Assembly (NCBI GenBank): GCA_013398615.1
Contig: VZSR01003807.1
Location: forward strand, 21,393,078-21,457,077
Direction: 5' to 3'
Source of the DNA: Brachypodius melanocephalos
Lineage: Eukaryota > Chordata > Aves > Passeriformes > Pycnonotidae
DNA length: 64,000 nt
Position numbers and translations under genes: made by a program. The notes beneath the pieces were generated by a model that did not search any database, was not told the DNA's origin, and saw only the letters and a list, made by a program, of their open reading frames with translations. Positions 52,373-64,000 of the stretch are shown here, in pieces. Within the stretch, counting starts at the first letter, position 1. Each line of letters begins with the position of its first letter.

Positions 52373-52871
52373 CAGCTAATCCACATCTACACTTTGAATG
52401 CAGCCTGCTAATAAAACTTTGGAAAATAGGAACTTATTTCAGCTGGAGAATCTTAACAAACTCATTTTTTTTAAAACAAAATTTTGAGATGTTGAACATT
52501 AAGCATTTAATTTTCCTGTAGCTTTCTTATGGTACCTCTCTTCACATGTAACATGGAGCTTTATAACTATGAAACAAGAGAAGAAAACATTAATTTAGAT
52601 TCAATAGCCTTAATCTGGCTATGTTAACCAATTTTGCATCATTTTAACTTGTTGGTTTTTGTCAATTATTGTAATACTTTAATGTTAGTTATTCTCATGT
52701 AGATAATAAGAACACTCCTAACACATGAAGATAACTGGATTTCTTATAGGGAAAATTCAAAATACTGCATTTAGAGTGGGTTCTCAAAGGTACGAAATGT
52801 GCAATTTCTGTTCCTTTGCAAAAGTTTTTGTGCTGCAGAACAATTTTAAGCAAATCGGACAAGAGAATACA

Positions 52872-52929
52872 AGAAGATTTGAAGATACTTTATCCACAAA
52901 AGAAGATTAGAAGATACTTTATCCACAGA
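52872..52929 (+). repeat. 29-bp tandem duplication
   Basis: Two adjacent 29-base copies (52872-52900 and 52901-52929), each beginning AGAAGATT and containing GAAGATACTTTATCCACA, differ at only a few bases, so the duplication is fairly recent. Confidence 0.9.
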
Positions 52930-54900
52930 AGCTTCAGGAAAACAGGCATACAGATGGGAATAGACACTATTAAGTCCTTATACACAGAAAGACTTATAAG
53001 ATCATCCCTTTTCAGTCAACATGAAGGGGGGAAAATGTGGAAGAGAGACACTGGAATACTGGGCTTCATTAGGTCAGCTGTTCACAACCCAACATGCCCC
53101 ATAGGATGTAAGCAACAGCTGATTAAAAAGCTCAACATGCACAGGGCATTCAACAGAACACTCCAACTTTGGAACTTTGGAACTGCTTGTGCCAGCAGAG
53201 AAGCTTATTACATGAAAAAAAAAAACTTTTTCACTGCCAAGTTTATCACCAAAAAACTGACACATTTATCTGCCATTTAGATAAATTCTTTTAACAAGAA
53301 TTTCTTGTTATTGGACTACAGATAAGGCTAAAATGTCTTTTTAAAGTATGTTTTAAACTTCCTCTTTTTGAAATGTTGTAATAACTGCTTGTTGCATGAA
53401 TTCTGTGGATAAATACTGAGTTTAATTGTCTTGAAATACAAGGATGTTTCTGTTTCCCATTGCTCCTTGTTTCAGAAGCTTCGGATGTAGCACATCTCTT
53501 ATCTCTGCATCACATGCAGTCATAAATGTCTCTTGTTCTCTATGTGCTTCAGCAAATTGTTGAAGAAATTCAGCACTGAAGGTCTGTGACAGTGAACAAA
53601 TCCCTCTGACACCTCTATTATATGTATCTAATTAGAAGAACATTTTATAAGAGTTCTTCAAAGGGCTATTGCTGTATTTTTTTTGTCATATGTGGGAGTT
53701 CAAAACAGATGCATTATCTGACAGAAGCCACCACAATGTTACAGCAGTCACATAACAGCAAAACAAGAACTTTGATAAATACACACTTGACCAAGCAGGA
53801 GATACTGAGAAGGGGCACAGCAATGACAAGCAAGCTTATTATTTTTATGGAGATACACACTAGAAGGTTAAGACTGAAGACTTGAATAGTAAACATGAAT
53901 TTATAACCCTCTGCAAAGAACTGTGTAGTCACATTCCCTATGAATTACCACAAATGAACATAAGAGGTATTTTTTCTTGGGGAATGGAAAACGGAGATAT
54001 TAAAATACTTGCACCAGTACTGAGAACACACTTATATCAAAATTGGCTAAGTCACATTATTTCCAATTTACTAACAGGGAAACTGGATGTCAAAGAAATT
54101 ACATCACTTCACCTAATACCTAAGCCAAACGGAAAAATAATCCCAAGGGCACAAGAAGCAAAGGTTCAGGTAAGACACAAATGTCTTTGACATAAACATG
54201 GTCACCAGAGATCATATCTATTACTCTTGTCACACTTTTTCTGAGAAAAATATGTCCCATCCTTTCAGGCATAAATAGTCAGGAACTCTGATAGATATGG
54301 GTATTTTAAATTAAAGCATTTTGTGGTTTTTTTCCCACAGAACTTTACATGGCATTTCTCTTGCTCCCAAATTCTTTTATGATACCTGAGTCAGTTACAA
54401 ACACACGAGTCTGAGGGATACATGGGCCAAGACCCACATTGTGCAATTCAAAGTAATTGAATTGTTCTTATGATTAATGATTTGCCATTTACTTTATTTT
54501 TAGAATGTACACAATTTTAGTTTTAGATTCTTCCAAATCTAAAAATATTCCTCAAGATCCTTCTGTGATACATTCAGGAAAAAGAAACACAAAGAATTTC
54601 TAAAATTATACTTACTACATTTACTGAAGTAATTAAATATATGATGATTTATGCTATCTGGACAACATTTATTTGAGTTGTTCAAAGATTACCTTGAGCC
54701 CAGCATTTCTGGGAAGAGCCTCTCTTTCCAGTAATGCACTAAGAACTGTCCACAATGTAATTATCTTTGTTTCTAAAGTTATTTTCCCCTAATTTCCTCA
54801 GTCTATGAAGATATATCACTTAGAAATACAATTTTCAAACTTATCTTTTCCCCATCAAATCTGATAAAAAGTGAAATTCTCAATACTTGGCATTAATATA
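52930..54900. other. No recognisable gene
   Basis: ORFs of up to 154 codons (52816-53280) and 102 codons (53882-54190) show no recognisable domain and have no splice or poly(A) context that would make them convincing. Confidence 0.5.
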
Positions 54901-54939
54901 TTATGTCTGCCTCTTGTTTCCATATGCCTGGAACTGATA

Positions 54940-55440
54940 GAACTACCTAGATTCCCCTGTGAGAAGTCCACCTGAAGCAGAAAAACATCAGTCTACAGTG
55001 GGACTTCATGTGGCGACTTAGTAGGCACCATCTCAGATTCCATCTGCTCTGTGCATTTTGCTTCCTATTCCCATTGCCTGAGGCTTTTCCTGAACTGATG
55101 AGGACATGGGCAGCCCAACATGGAGGAGAGGCCAGGTATAGAACCCAGCAGGAGCCACACATCAGTGGGAAGCTTCCAGTGCAGAGCAGGACCAGAAACC
55201 ACAGCCTGACTGCAAAGACGAATCTGAAGTCAAATTGTCACCCAGCAGAGATTCAGTGATTGAATGCATGAAGACCAAATGTTTTAAGCCGAACTGCGGC
55301 TCTCAGGAGCCTGACACAAGGAGCAGCCGTGTTCTGCTTTTAATGATTCAGATGAAAGCCTTCCCTGCCCAGCAGTTATCTACAGCCCTCACTGGGAGAG
55401 AGCTCAGGGCCAAAACCACTAGTCTTGACAACAAATAATA
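54940..55440. other. GC-richer patch of unknown origin
   Basis: About 500 bases of elevated GC with short ORFs on both strands (for example 55008-55259 and 55235-55438 plus). I do not recognise a gene or repeat. The abrupt composition change suggests an old insertion. Confidence 0.3.
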
Positions 55441-57296
55441 TTCCTGGCAGCAGAGGACTTTGTGCAACCAGTTCAACTTCAATAAATGTTCATTGACTTT
55501 CCTGAAAGTACTGGAAAGCTCTTGCAGAATGACATAATCCTCTGGATTTTTTTCATTGCTTTTTGATTGCCACAGCATGCAGCTTGCACTAGTTTTGCTT
55601 GGCTGAATTCTTCCTATCATTAAGACTTAGATATTTCTTGATAGGTTTTATTTTTATTTTCAGTCATTTTTAATCATGGCTATCAGAGCACTGTCCATCC
55701 TTGTGAGCATGTGCTGCTAAGCAAATATGAATTGATTCTGTAGCACCCATTTTGAGTTGCTGTAGTTTTCTGTCTCAAATTGCAATGACAGTCTAGTTTT
55801 CCTCTTGTGTTTATCAGGGAATTTTTTAACCCATTGGCATTGTGATTCCTTGGCTCTTCACTCTTTCATCAGTCACACATTTATATATATATAGATATAG
55901 ATATAGATATACATATATATGTTTCTCCTTTCCTTTGCTCCCTCAGATAAAAATATCTGCCCGATATTTTATTTCCTTGTCATTACATTTTATTTAATTA
56001 GTGTCTTGCCAAGACTGACCGAAAAATGCTGAATTGTCACGTCCATCAGAACTGGTCACTACCAAACAGAAAATTGGTATTGGAATAGGTTTGTTTTTGC
56101 TCTTAAGCAATCAGTGCTTGCAGGTATAGAGCAAATGCTGCTTAAAATTTCTATCCAGAGGCTTCCATACAACCAATGTCTATGTATAATCTTTCAAGCC
56201 CCTTGAACTCAGTTATAAGCCCTGATTTTATATTATTTATTAACTCTGTTTGCCCCTTGAAGTGCATGAGAAGGATTCATAAGCATAAAAGGCAGGAGGA
56301 AGGTTGAGGCACATTCTGATCAGGTCATAAATGGATAAAGGCACAACCCAGAGCCCAGCCCATTGATATAATGTGCAGTCTACTTATAGCCAGGGAGTTC
56401 TAGCTTGAGTGGGACTCACTGGGCTTCTTTCTTTTGGCTACTTCTGTTTTGTTCTCTCTTCTTTGTGCCAGAATTATACTGGGAACAGAAAGCACAGCAG
56501 AGATTTGCTTTTTGTTCTGAAGACATGGCTCCAACTCCTTTTGCATAAAATAAGTTGAATTTCTACAGAGCACATTACTGTCAGAGTAGCATCCATCTGC
56601 CCACATTTAGATGTCTGCAGTGCAGATATCCTCCTCTGAGCAGCATCTAGATTCCCATTATGCTCAATTCAGAGGAAAGGCACTTTCAGGGCTCTGTTCA
56701 TTTCCCAGTGTCTGACACAGATCACCCTACCCTTGCTGTTGGAAAGCCAAACTTCTCAAAGGCAAAACTCCCAGTGTCACAGAGCCCATTAAAAATCTTG
56801 TACTGGTGACATAAAGAATAAGATAGTAACACTGTTCTATGCAGATATGTACTCTTTTTTCCCCCACATAAACAAAAACACCAAAGTAATTTAAACATCA
56901 CCAGAGTAAAATATCACCGATGGACTGCTGAAGGGACATATTCTGAGAACTACTGTTGCTTATATCCTACACTTCCTGATGGTCCATTTATGCTTAAGCT
57001 TGAATTTGTTAATTTCCTGTTTCTTGGATTCACAGCTCTTTAGATTTTAGTGTAAAAGCTTGGGAAAATTATGGTTTGGTTTGTTTTTTTTTTTGGTATT
57101 ACATCACTTTCATTTGTTCTTCAGCTTCTAAATCAGTGACCAACTATACCACTGAAGATACAGCCCACAACACTAAATGACAAACTTCCATTCCAAGAAA
57201 CCACGAACAGCTCTGGAGATGCATCAGCCCATTCATACAGCTTTCCTAAGGAAGACAACATTTTCTCAGTATAGTCACTCTATTCTTACTACTATT
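55441..57296. other. No recognisable gene
   Basis: AT-rich sequence with a (GATATA)n / (TA)n microsatellite at 55881-55921. Confidence 0.5.
55881..55921. repeat. (TA)n and (GATATA)n microsatellite
   Basis: TA units, three GATATA units, then TA-rich sequence. Confidence 0.9.
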
Positions 57297-57297
<1 letters not shown>

Positions 57298-57346
<49 letters not shown>

Positions 57347-57358
57347 GTAGTAGTAGTA
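57298..57358. repeat. (ACT)n followed by (AGT)n, palindromic microsatellite
   Basis: About 16 ACT units run directly into four AGT units. The centre, 57333-57358, is a perfect 26-base palindrome able to form a hairpin. Confidence 0.95.
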
Positions 57359-57649
57359 ATTTCTTTCAATATGATGCTATAATGGTGAATGGCCAAAATG
57401 TAGAAGAATTAGTTTACATTGCAGCACTGTAGCACTGTTTAGCGAACCTACTATGTTACAACAGGGAGTTACAAATAGTCTGGATCCCCAAATGAAAGTA
57501 CTTTGGAACTGAGGAGTCACCTTTAAAAAAAAAAGTTTTCTTCAAAAAGACAATATTTTTGCCATTCTTCTTCCAAAAGGGGAGCAAAGAAAATTTCTTC
57601 CTTTCATCTCAAATATTTTCTTCTTGTCTTGGTTAGGGGATTTTTTGTT

Positions 57650-57712
57650 GTTGCTGATGGGTTTGGTTTGGGTTTGGTTTTTGTTTGTTTCTTTGTTTTG
57701 TTTTGGGGGGCA
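57650..57712. repeat. T/G-rich simple repeat
   Basis: Units such as GGGTTTGG, TTTG and TTTTG end in a run of six G. Confidence 0.85.
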
Positions 57713-59025
57713 GTTTGGTGGGAATTTAGGTTTCTTCACCATCAATATGTTACAATTCTTGAGCTTTTTATGTATAAAGAAAGTAAGGTAAGGCAGAAAT
57801 TTTAACAGGACATATTTATTTTATCTTTTGACATAGCAGTAGAAATTTAATTGGTTTGGCTTCACTCATCATTCAATTCCTGTAAATCTTTTGATCACAT
57901 CTTTGCTGTGAAACATTTATCAGCAGGAAGTAACTTCAAATATCTGAATACTCAGTGTAAGCTGCAGACACATGAATATACTCACATACATTCACGGATG
58001 GACTGATATTTTTCTTATGTTATTTTCATGCTTTTATAGTATTCTTTCTTTTGTTTGTAGAACAGATTATAAAGTCTCTTAAATTAGAAATTACTAATTA
58101 AATGTAAGTAACAGGAAAATGATAGTTCTCATTTAAATAGAACTCAAGCTTTCTTTATAACAGAATTCTTGTTATATCTCTATATTTCAAGGCATAACTT
58201 GAGCTGGTTACACAACAGTCAACCTTAAAATAGCACTGTTATGAACCTTTTTTAACCTTTCTGCTTCAATTCCAACATTAATCTACCAGGATCTACTTCA
58301 AGAGCTACTAGCAATAGAAATCAATGCTGTTCAACACATAAAACTCGAAATAATGGCTTTAAAATGACATTATTTTTGACCAGTTCTAATCAGCTGTTAA
58401 ATTTATATTAAAGTTGTCATAGGAAAAAAAAATAGAAACCAAAATTATGTGTTTTTGTCATTTGGTTCTTCAATTACATTTCTAGAAATATTTTGAAAAA
58501 ATATTTTCAAACCCTACCTTGTAGAACAGTCCTAAAATACTCAGCATTTCAAGACCTGGATTTCCTCAGAGGTAGTAGATAGTTATCAGTTCAGAAATTG
58601 AATTTACAGGAATCCAAACTACCTCCAGTGGATATATATTTTTTATAACAAATTTTACAGGAAAATTGCAGGAATGGTTGTGGTAAAATTCCACTGCAAT
58701 TTGTGGCTCCCCAGAACAATTTACCAATTAATTACCAATTAAAAAGAAACATGAGCAAGATCATTGGATACTATAAGCTGCTTTATCGAATGCTTCATCT
58801 AAGAGTGAATACTACTATGGAATTACCACATTGCAAAATAGAAAAAAAAAAAACAAAAAAAATTTCCACAAATTTAGAATGAAAGTGATAGGTGGCAGAA
58901 TGGTTCTGTATGTACAAGTCTCCCTCAGTTGTTCAGAAATATTTGAAAACATGTTCAAGAGGATTATGCCATTGCTTTTCTGCAGACTATGTGAATACTC
59001 CCTTGCCAAGACATGAGGTTACTCA
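57713..59025. other. No recognisable feature
   Basis: AT-rich sequence with an A run at 58841-58862. Confidence 0.5.
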
Positions 59026-59029
59026 CTAC

Positions 59030-59345
59030 TTTCCATTGCCCATTCCAGGCATTAAGGAGGCTCTGCTGATGGTGCCAGTCCAAGAGGCCACACTGATGGC
59101 CCAGCCCCTCTGCAGGGCAGCAGTGCTCCTCCAGGTGGGCTCTGTGCTGTGCTCACCTTGCCACAAGCTCGCATTCCACACAGGGTAATGCAGGCTCTCC
59201 AGCTGGGCACCCCTTCTCTGGGCTCTTTCCACCCTCAGGCAGTCCTGGGAGGGATCTGCCTGCTCTCCTTCCTCAGGAGGAACACCTTCACTGCCTCCAG
59301 TTTGAACTGGACAAGGTCCAGGGAGGAAGGAAAGGTGTTCTTTTC
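59030..59345. other. GC-richest patch of the window, origin unknown
   Basis: About 315 bases of high GC in AT-rich surroundings. Several ORFs on both strands overlap. On the minus strand one frame reads SLDLVQFKLEAVKVFLL, protein-like but not recognised. It may be an uncharacterised repeat or an LTR/ERV internal piece. No TSD or poly(A) was seen. Confidence 0.35.
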
Positions 59346-60139
59346 AGCTGAAACAAACATAAGACACGTATCCTCACTGTAATCTAACAAGAAGGTCTTC
59401 TCACTGGAAAAATGGGAAGCTGTAATTTGCTTTAGACGTTAGCAATTGACGGAGCTAGACATGTATTGACTGTTTCCTTGGTGTCTCTGGGCTTTTCAGA
59501 AACACCCAAAAAGAAAAATCTTGATTATAATTCAGTCATTGAACAGTTTGTTTTAATAGAATGTTTAGCAGCTGTTCCCATTTGAATTCTCTATTAAAAA
59601 TACAAATCAGGACAATCAAAATTCTTTCAGTGTTCATTTTTAACAGAGTGCAAAAATAAAATCAATAGCTACTGTTGCTAGGAACATAAGTCTACTGACA
59701 TTTATTTAGACTCTTCTATTGATGCCTCAGTATTTGAATGCCAGCTACAACTATTTATAAAGGGAATCCATCTCCCTCAGAGAATATACCAAAATTCTTG
59801 CTAAAACTAAAAGAAAGCCATTTATAATAATATCTTTTTGATAAGCTGAGATGTTTTTATTCAGCTTCCCAGGTGTTGTTTTCTTCCTTCAGTTTTCTTT
59901 GGCTTAATGCTTTAACAGACAAAGTCATGAGGAGCCTGGTGGTTGAGGCCACAAAGCTTTGAGCGTGGTCTTTAATGTTCATATTCCAAAGGAGATATAA
60001 TTTTAACTAAAGATTTACCACAGGAAAAATAAATGAGGCCATCAAATTCTTCCTTGCCTCTCTCCAAACTGTTTTTTTACAGCACAATTTTTAAGAGATT
60101 CCTTAGACCACTCCAAAATTTCGAAAAAAAAATTGGGAT

Positions 60140-60620
60140 GTGCCTAAGATACTAGGAGACTTTGTGTTTCAGCATTGCAGAATGGAGCACACAGACCTTC
60201 AAATTCACTGGCAGGCAACTCTGTTTTGGGAGATTAGCTGCTTTGAGAGTATCAGCCAATGGCAAAGGTCACTTCCCAGTTTTGGAGATAACACACAGAA
60301 ACTGCATCTGCAGAGTGTTTACAGCCAGCCATACAATGGAGCCAGACTGAATTTTGTTCAGGAGGTTAAGGTAGTTGGAGGGGATGGAGCCAAATCCTGG
60401 AGGCACAAACCCCAGCCTCATGGAACTGTGTGGGGAGTACAGGAGTACAGTACATTTCCCTTGTGTAGGGGGTGCCTACCTGCCAGAGCATCACTGCACC
60501 CACTTCTGTGGGACAGACTCTCTGAGTGAGTCCAACGAGCCACAGCAAAGGGAGAGAAGACAAAGAATACTCTTCCCTTCTAGTAAATCTGATGGGCAAG
60601 ACTGCCTGGTTTGGCAAGAT
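60140..60620. other. GC-richer patch with a 129-codon ORF, origin unknown
   Basis: The plus strand is open for 129 codons (60140-60529, first codon GTG), and an 83-codon minus frame overlaps it (60366-60617). No domain, signal peptide or membrane segment is evident. Probably an old repeat or chance. Confidence 0.3.
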
Positions 60621-62940
60621 CAGTATGTTTTAATACACCATGGCTTTTTTTTTTTTTTTCCCAGTATTTTTCAATCCTGAAGGTATTGAATTAAACAAAA
60701 GAGGAATCTGAAGCTTTAACAATGAATGTTGACACACAAACATCACTTTCAAAAAGAGGATAAAATACAAAGTGGACTTAATTTTCCAGTTTCTTCAGGG
60801 AGATTTAGGACTGTGTTTGTCTAAAAAAAAAAAAAATCCTTTTGTGCTGAAACCGGACCACATCTATTCAACAGAAGTACTATTTAAAAAGCATTTTCTT
60901 TATTAATCAATTAATCTCTGATTTTTCTCAAATCACCAAAATGCATTACACTTTGTTTGCTCATTGGATGAATTAGGGCCTTCCTCAAGGAGGTTTATAC
61001 CTGACTCTGTGTGCAAGTTTGCTCTGTATTACTCAGGAAACAAAGAAAGTCCTTCTCTTAGATGATATTAGGGAAACTGTCTTCCCCTTCTCCCTCAACT
61101 TGCATCAAAAAAATTAGCTAAAAATATTCCATGCCCTAGGTTTTTGCAGTTCTGAGAAGAAACTAGAGATGAAATCAGAAAACATTGTGGCCCAGCCCTC
61201 TTAATATACATACACTGGTCAAATTCTATTTCCCTAAATGTGATATGATCAAAGAATAGCATAACATTCTTTATTCATGCCTCTGAGAGTCTTTCTCTCA
61301 TGGCATCACCTCCAAATCCTTTTATCAGTAGTATTATGGTAAATGTATATCTCTGATTGTATTTGATTTTCTTTCTCTTAAAGTACCTGTTGCTCCTCTC
61401 CTCTGCATATCTCAAATACCCTGAAAAATGTTTTCACTTTCTAGAATTTTTGTTTGCTTAGTTTTGGGTGAGAAAAATACAGCTGTTTAGGGCTGAGGAA
61501 AGTTATTGCTACTATTTCCTGTACTCCCAACCTCCCTGTTCCAAGCATCTTCTAGGTCAAGCATTCACAAAAAAATCCCTATAATTTATAAACAAACCAG
61601 GAGAAAATTTCAAACACCATTCAGCAGTAAGGCTGGCATCTCTGTAACTACAGATGCAAAAAACTCGAGACATTTAATCGTTAAGACATCACTGACTGGG
61701 AAGCCTGCCACCAACATCCACACTTGATGCACATACATTGTCTTTTGGCTCTCTACAGCCATGCCCATCTGCTTCGGTGGCATGGTGCCTGCTTATCAGC
61801 TAGTTGGACCATTTCAGTACACAGAGGTGCCAAGAAAAGGTTTTACATGGGTACAGCCACTAAAGTGCCATTTCTTTTGTAGCAAGAAATGCTAGAGCTG
61901 AGATACTAATAGACTATGCCTTTGTGCTTTTCTTTTTTTTTTTTTTAAATTTTTTTTTTCACTTGCTGAAAATGGGTTCTGCCATTACTATTTGTTATCT
62001 CTTTTACAAAGAAAAATATGGTACTGGGATTGAAACAGAATAAAAGCAGATAAGACACCAATTAACAACGCCACTGTGAGATAAAATGAGAGTAGGGTAG
62101 GTTAGGAGTATATTTTAAGTATTGTGCACCATATGCGTCTAATTCAAAGGAATAAAAAAATAAGGCAAAAATTCATACTCACCCCATTTTACAATATTTG
62201 AAATCAGGAAAGCTATGAAATTGGATTAGATCAAGAGGAAAGAAAACAAATTATTATATGAAGTCATAGAGTTGAGATAGAAAAATAACCCTAGTTTGTC
62301 CTAAAGATGGCACACAATTCTGACAGAAATTTAAACATCATTTGTTGGTTTTGTTTTCAGGATCATTGTTCAGAGTAGATATTATTTCAACCTAAGGCTA
62401 CATCTCATATTCTTCTTATAACACTCCTAACACAACAAATTGGATTCTAAGATTATTTAAGCTTTAACTTAAACATGTATTTTAAAAAATTCTTGAGAAA
62501 TACAGATTGAGTGAATTAAACTGACTTTTGGTGTACAAGATGCATATGAACTTGCCACGTATCATAAATACAATCAATTGCAGCATAATTTCTGATGTAA
62601 GAACATTTAGGACATACAGCCAATATAGTCAAGAAAACTAACAATATGACTGTGAGTCTATGAACTGCCTTAAAACATCAGATTGCCAAACTTTGCACTG
62701 CTTTTAGAGGGATATTTGGTAAAATGATTATTAGGGTTTTTCCCAATCCAGCTTTTCTTATGAGTCCTTGATTCTTACATACCTTTCTTGGCATTATGAC
62801 CTATGTACAGCTAAGATGGAAAAGCAGACACATTATTTTGATAAACACTCAGTGCTACACAGATCCTTTCCAAGCACTTTTCAGAAAAAGTAAAAATAGC
62901 AGGTTGTTGAAAGGATGATAGCTCAAAAAAATATAAGAAG
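60621..62940. other. No recognisable gene
   Basis: AT-rich sequence with poly(T) tracts at 60644-60660 and 61931-61959 and an A run near 60822-60836. Confidence 0.5.
61931..61959. repeat. Poly(T) tract
   Basis: Two T runs separated by AAA. Confidence 0.85.
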
Positions 62941-62949
62941 GTAAGAAAG

Positions 62950-63621
62950 GTCAGCATTGAGGGAATAAACAGCTGATACTTCAAATGGGATGGGAATATA
63001 TCCAGATGTCAAGATGGCATTGGATGACATTAGCAATGAAAGGCACGGTAGCTTCCACATTGAGGCAGAAGTGCCATGTGACTTTCACTGGAGCGACCCA
63101 AGTTGCCATGCAAAATCTGAGCATGGCTGAGCCAAGAAGCATTGCCAGTGCCCCCAGCACTGCCACATCAGAGAGACTGTGATGACAGTTCTATGACAGG
63201 AGACAACAGCATGACAAACTGATAAATGAGCTTGGAAAAGCACTGGGTTTTTTAAGCGACCAGACTGAATTATTCCAAATTCTGGGAGATATAATGAAAA
63301 TTGAAGGGATTTCTCCTGCTCTCCAATTTAATATCAAAGTGCCAGAAAGAGTGCATACTCCACCAGGTATGCAGAAATAAGTACTGAAACACCCAGTAGG
63401 AAAATGTAATTTTTTAATTGCTGCTGCCTGAAAAACAATAAGATAATTTTGTGACTATTGAAAAATCCTGTCTCTATGCAAGCTAACATTCAGGCTTATA
63501 TTTCATGCTTGAATTAAATTAGATTAATCTGTTGGCCTGATTGCTTGGATATTTCAAAAGCATACTTCTATCTAAGCACAAAAATGTATTTAAAAAAAAA
63601 AAGAAAAAAAAAAGAAAAAAA
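62950..63621 (+). pseudogene. Probable processed pseudogene of an unidentified gene
   Basis: A 64-codon open stretch at 63186-63377 reads very much like real protein (segments FYDRRQQHDKLINELGKALG, FLSDQTELFQILGD and FNIKVPERVHTPP) and ends at a TAA. The same frame upstream (62985-63179) is separated from it by two adjacent stops, TGATGA at 63180-63185. In a different frame, the DNA from about 62985 to 63125 also reads protein-like (MALDDISNERHGSFHIEAEV). Together this suggests one gene broken by a frameshift and stops. An A-rich tract at 63589-63621, about 210 bases after the stop, would fit a retrocopy tail. A CAG|GTATGC donor-like site at 63364-63372 leaves open a real exon, but no pyrimidine tract precedes it. 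The parent gene is not recognised. Confidence 0.4.
63589..63621. repeat. A-rich tract, possible retrocopy tail
   Basis: Runs of A interrupted by single G residues, ending in CCC. Confidence 0.85.
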
Positions 63622-64000
63622 CCCAAGATGTTTCCAAGTGTTTCCAAGCATCCAAAGACAAAATTAAGTAAAGTTACTGGAAAATTTAGAAAAGAATGAA
63701 AAGTTACCCATGATAATTTACATCAACATCCAAATTTTTTTTTCATGTATCACAACAGATACACTGTTGTTGCTGTTCAACATTTCTTTTTGCCTTCATC
63801 ACACAGTCCATATTTGTGCATTATTTACTGAATATCATCCAAATTCACCTGTTTGTTGGATTTTCTTAGGCTAGCTGACTTACTGTAGCTTCTGAGTGAA
63901 TCTTAAGCATGGATTACCTTCCCAAAGCACTGGCTGGGCAGGATAATTGTTATTAGTCCCATGTTAGAGATGAGAAGTTTCTGCTGCAAATGAGTCTGGG

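Noticed and set aside
52816..53280. 154-codon plus ORF
   Set aside because: It runs through a recent 29-bp tandem duplication and an A run and has no family resemblance.
53882..54190. 102-codon plus ORF followed by a CAG|GTAAGA donor-like site
   Set aside because: No recognisable domain, no acceptor with a pyrimidine tract at its start, and it lies antisense in an NKAIN2 intron. Best explained as chance.

Overview
This window is vertebrate nuclear DNA from a bird, most likely a passerine. It is AT-rich and carries avian CR1 retroposons in both orientations, avian ERVL-type LTR sequence, an LTR fragment of a kind I know from songbird genomes, and a tRNA-Ile-like insertion resembling the heads of passerine SINEs. 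Nothing bacterial is present: no operons, no CRISPR array and no long ORFs. Nearly all short ORFs are chance or repeat-derived.

The one well-supported protein-coding feature is a single 81-bp exon on the minus strand at 50343-50423. It has a textbook acceptor (polypyrimidine tract then CAG) and a GT donor. It encodes 27 residues that match the second-transmembrane region of the NKAIN family (Na+/K+-ATPase-interacting proteins), closest to NKAIN2. The rest of the window is therefore best read as parts of two very large NKAIN2 introns: 1-50342 lies downstream of the exon and 50424-64000 upstream of it. I found no neighbouring NKAIN2 exon, which fits a gene known for introns of tens to hundreds of kilobases.

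Layout: 1-5.2 kb is plain AT-rich intron. 5.2-9.7 kb holds a T/G-rich tract, a deleted CR1, an LTR-like unit with an internal minisatellite, a second T/G tract and an unidentified GC-richer patch with ORFs on both strands. 13.6-14.1, 16.5 and 20.3 kb carry CR1 tails. An assembly gap lies at 19.25 kb. 22.1-22.8 kb holds an ERVL-type LTR whose R-U5 and U3 parts face opposite ways. 25.6-27.4 kb is a repeat cluster: an ancient CR1 interrupted by a tRNA-Ile-like insertion, then a 1.1-kb minus-strand CR1 containing an expanded GCAGA microsatellite. 29.0 kb has the songbird-type LTR fragment and 36.2-36.7 kb another ancient CR1. A second gap lies at 41.8 kb. 42.5-47 kb carries CTCF-like motifs and a cluster of three POU octamers. 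The NKAIN2 exon is at 50.4 kb. 52-64 kb has a CR1 fragment, a palindromic trinucleotide repeat, GC-richer patches of unknown origin and, at 62.9-63.6 kb, a probable broken retrocopy with an A-rich tail.

All family assignments come from reading the sequence and remembered consensus patterns. No alignment or database search was run.
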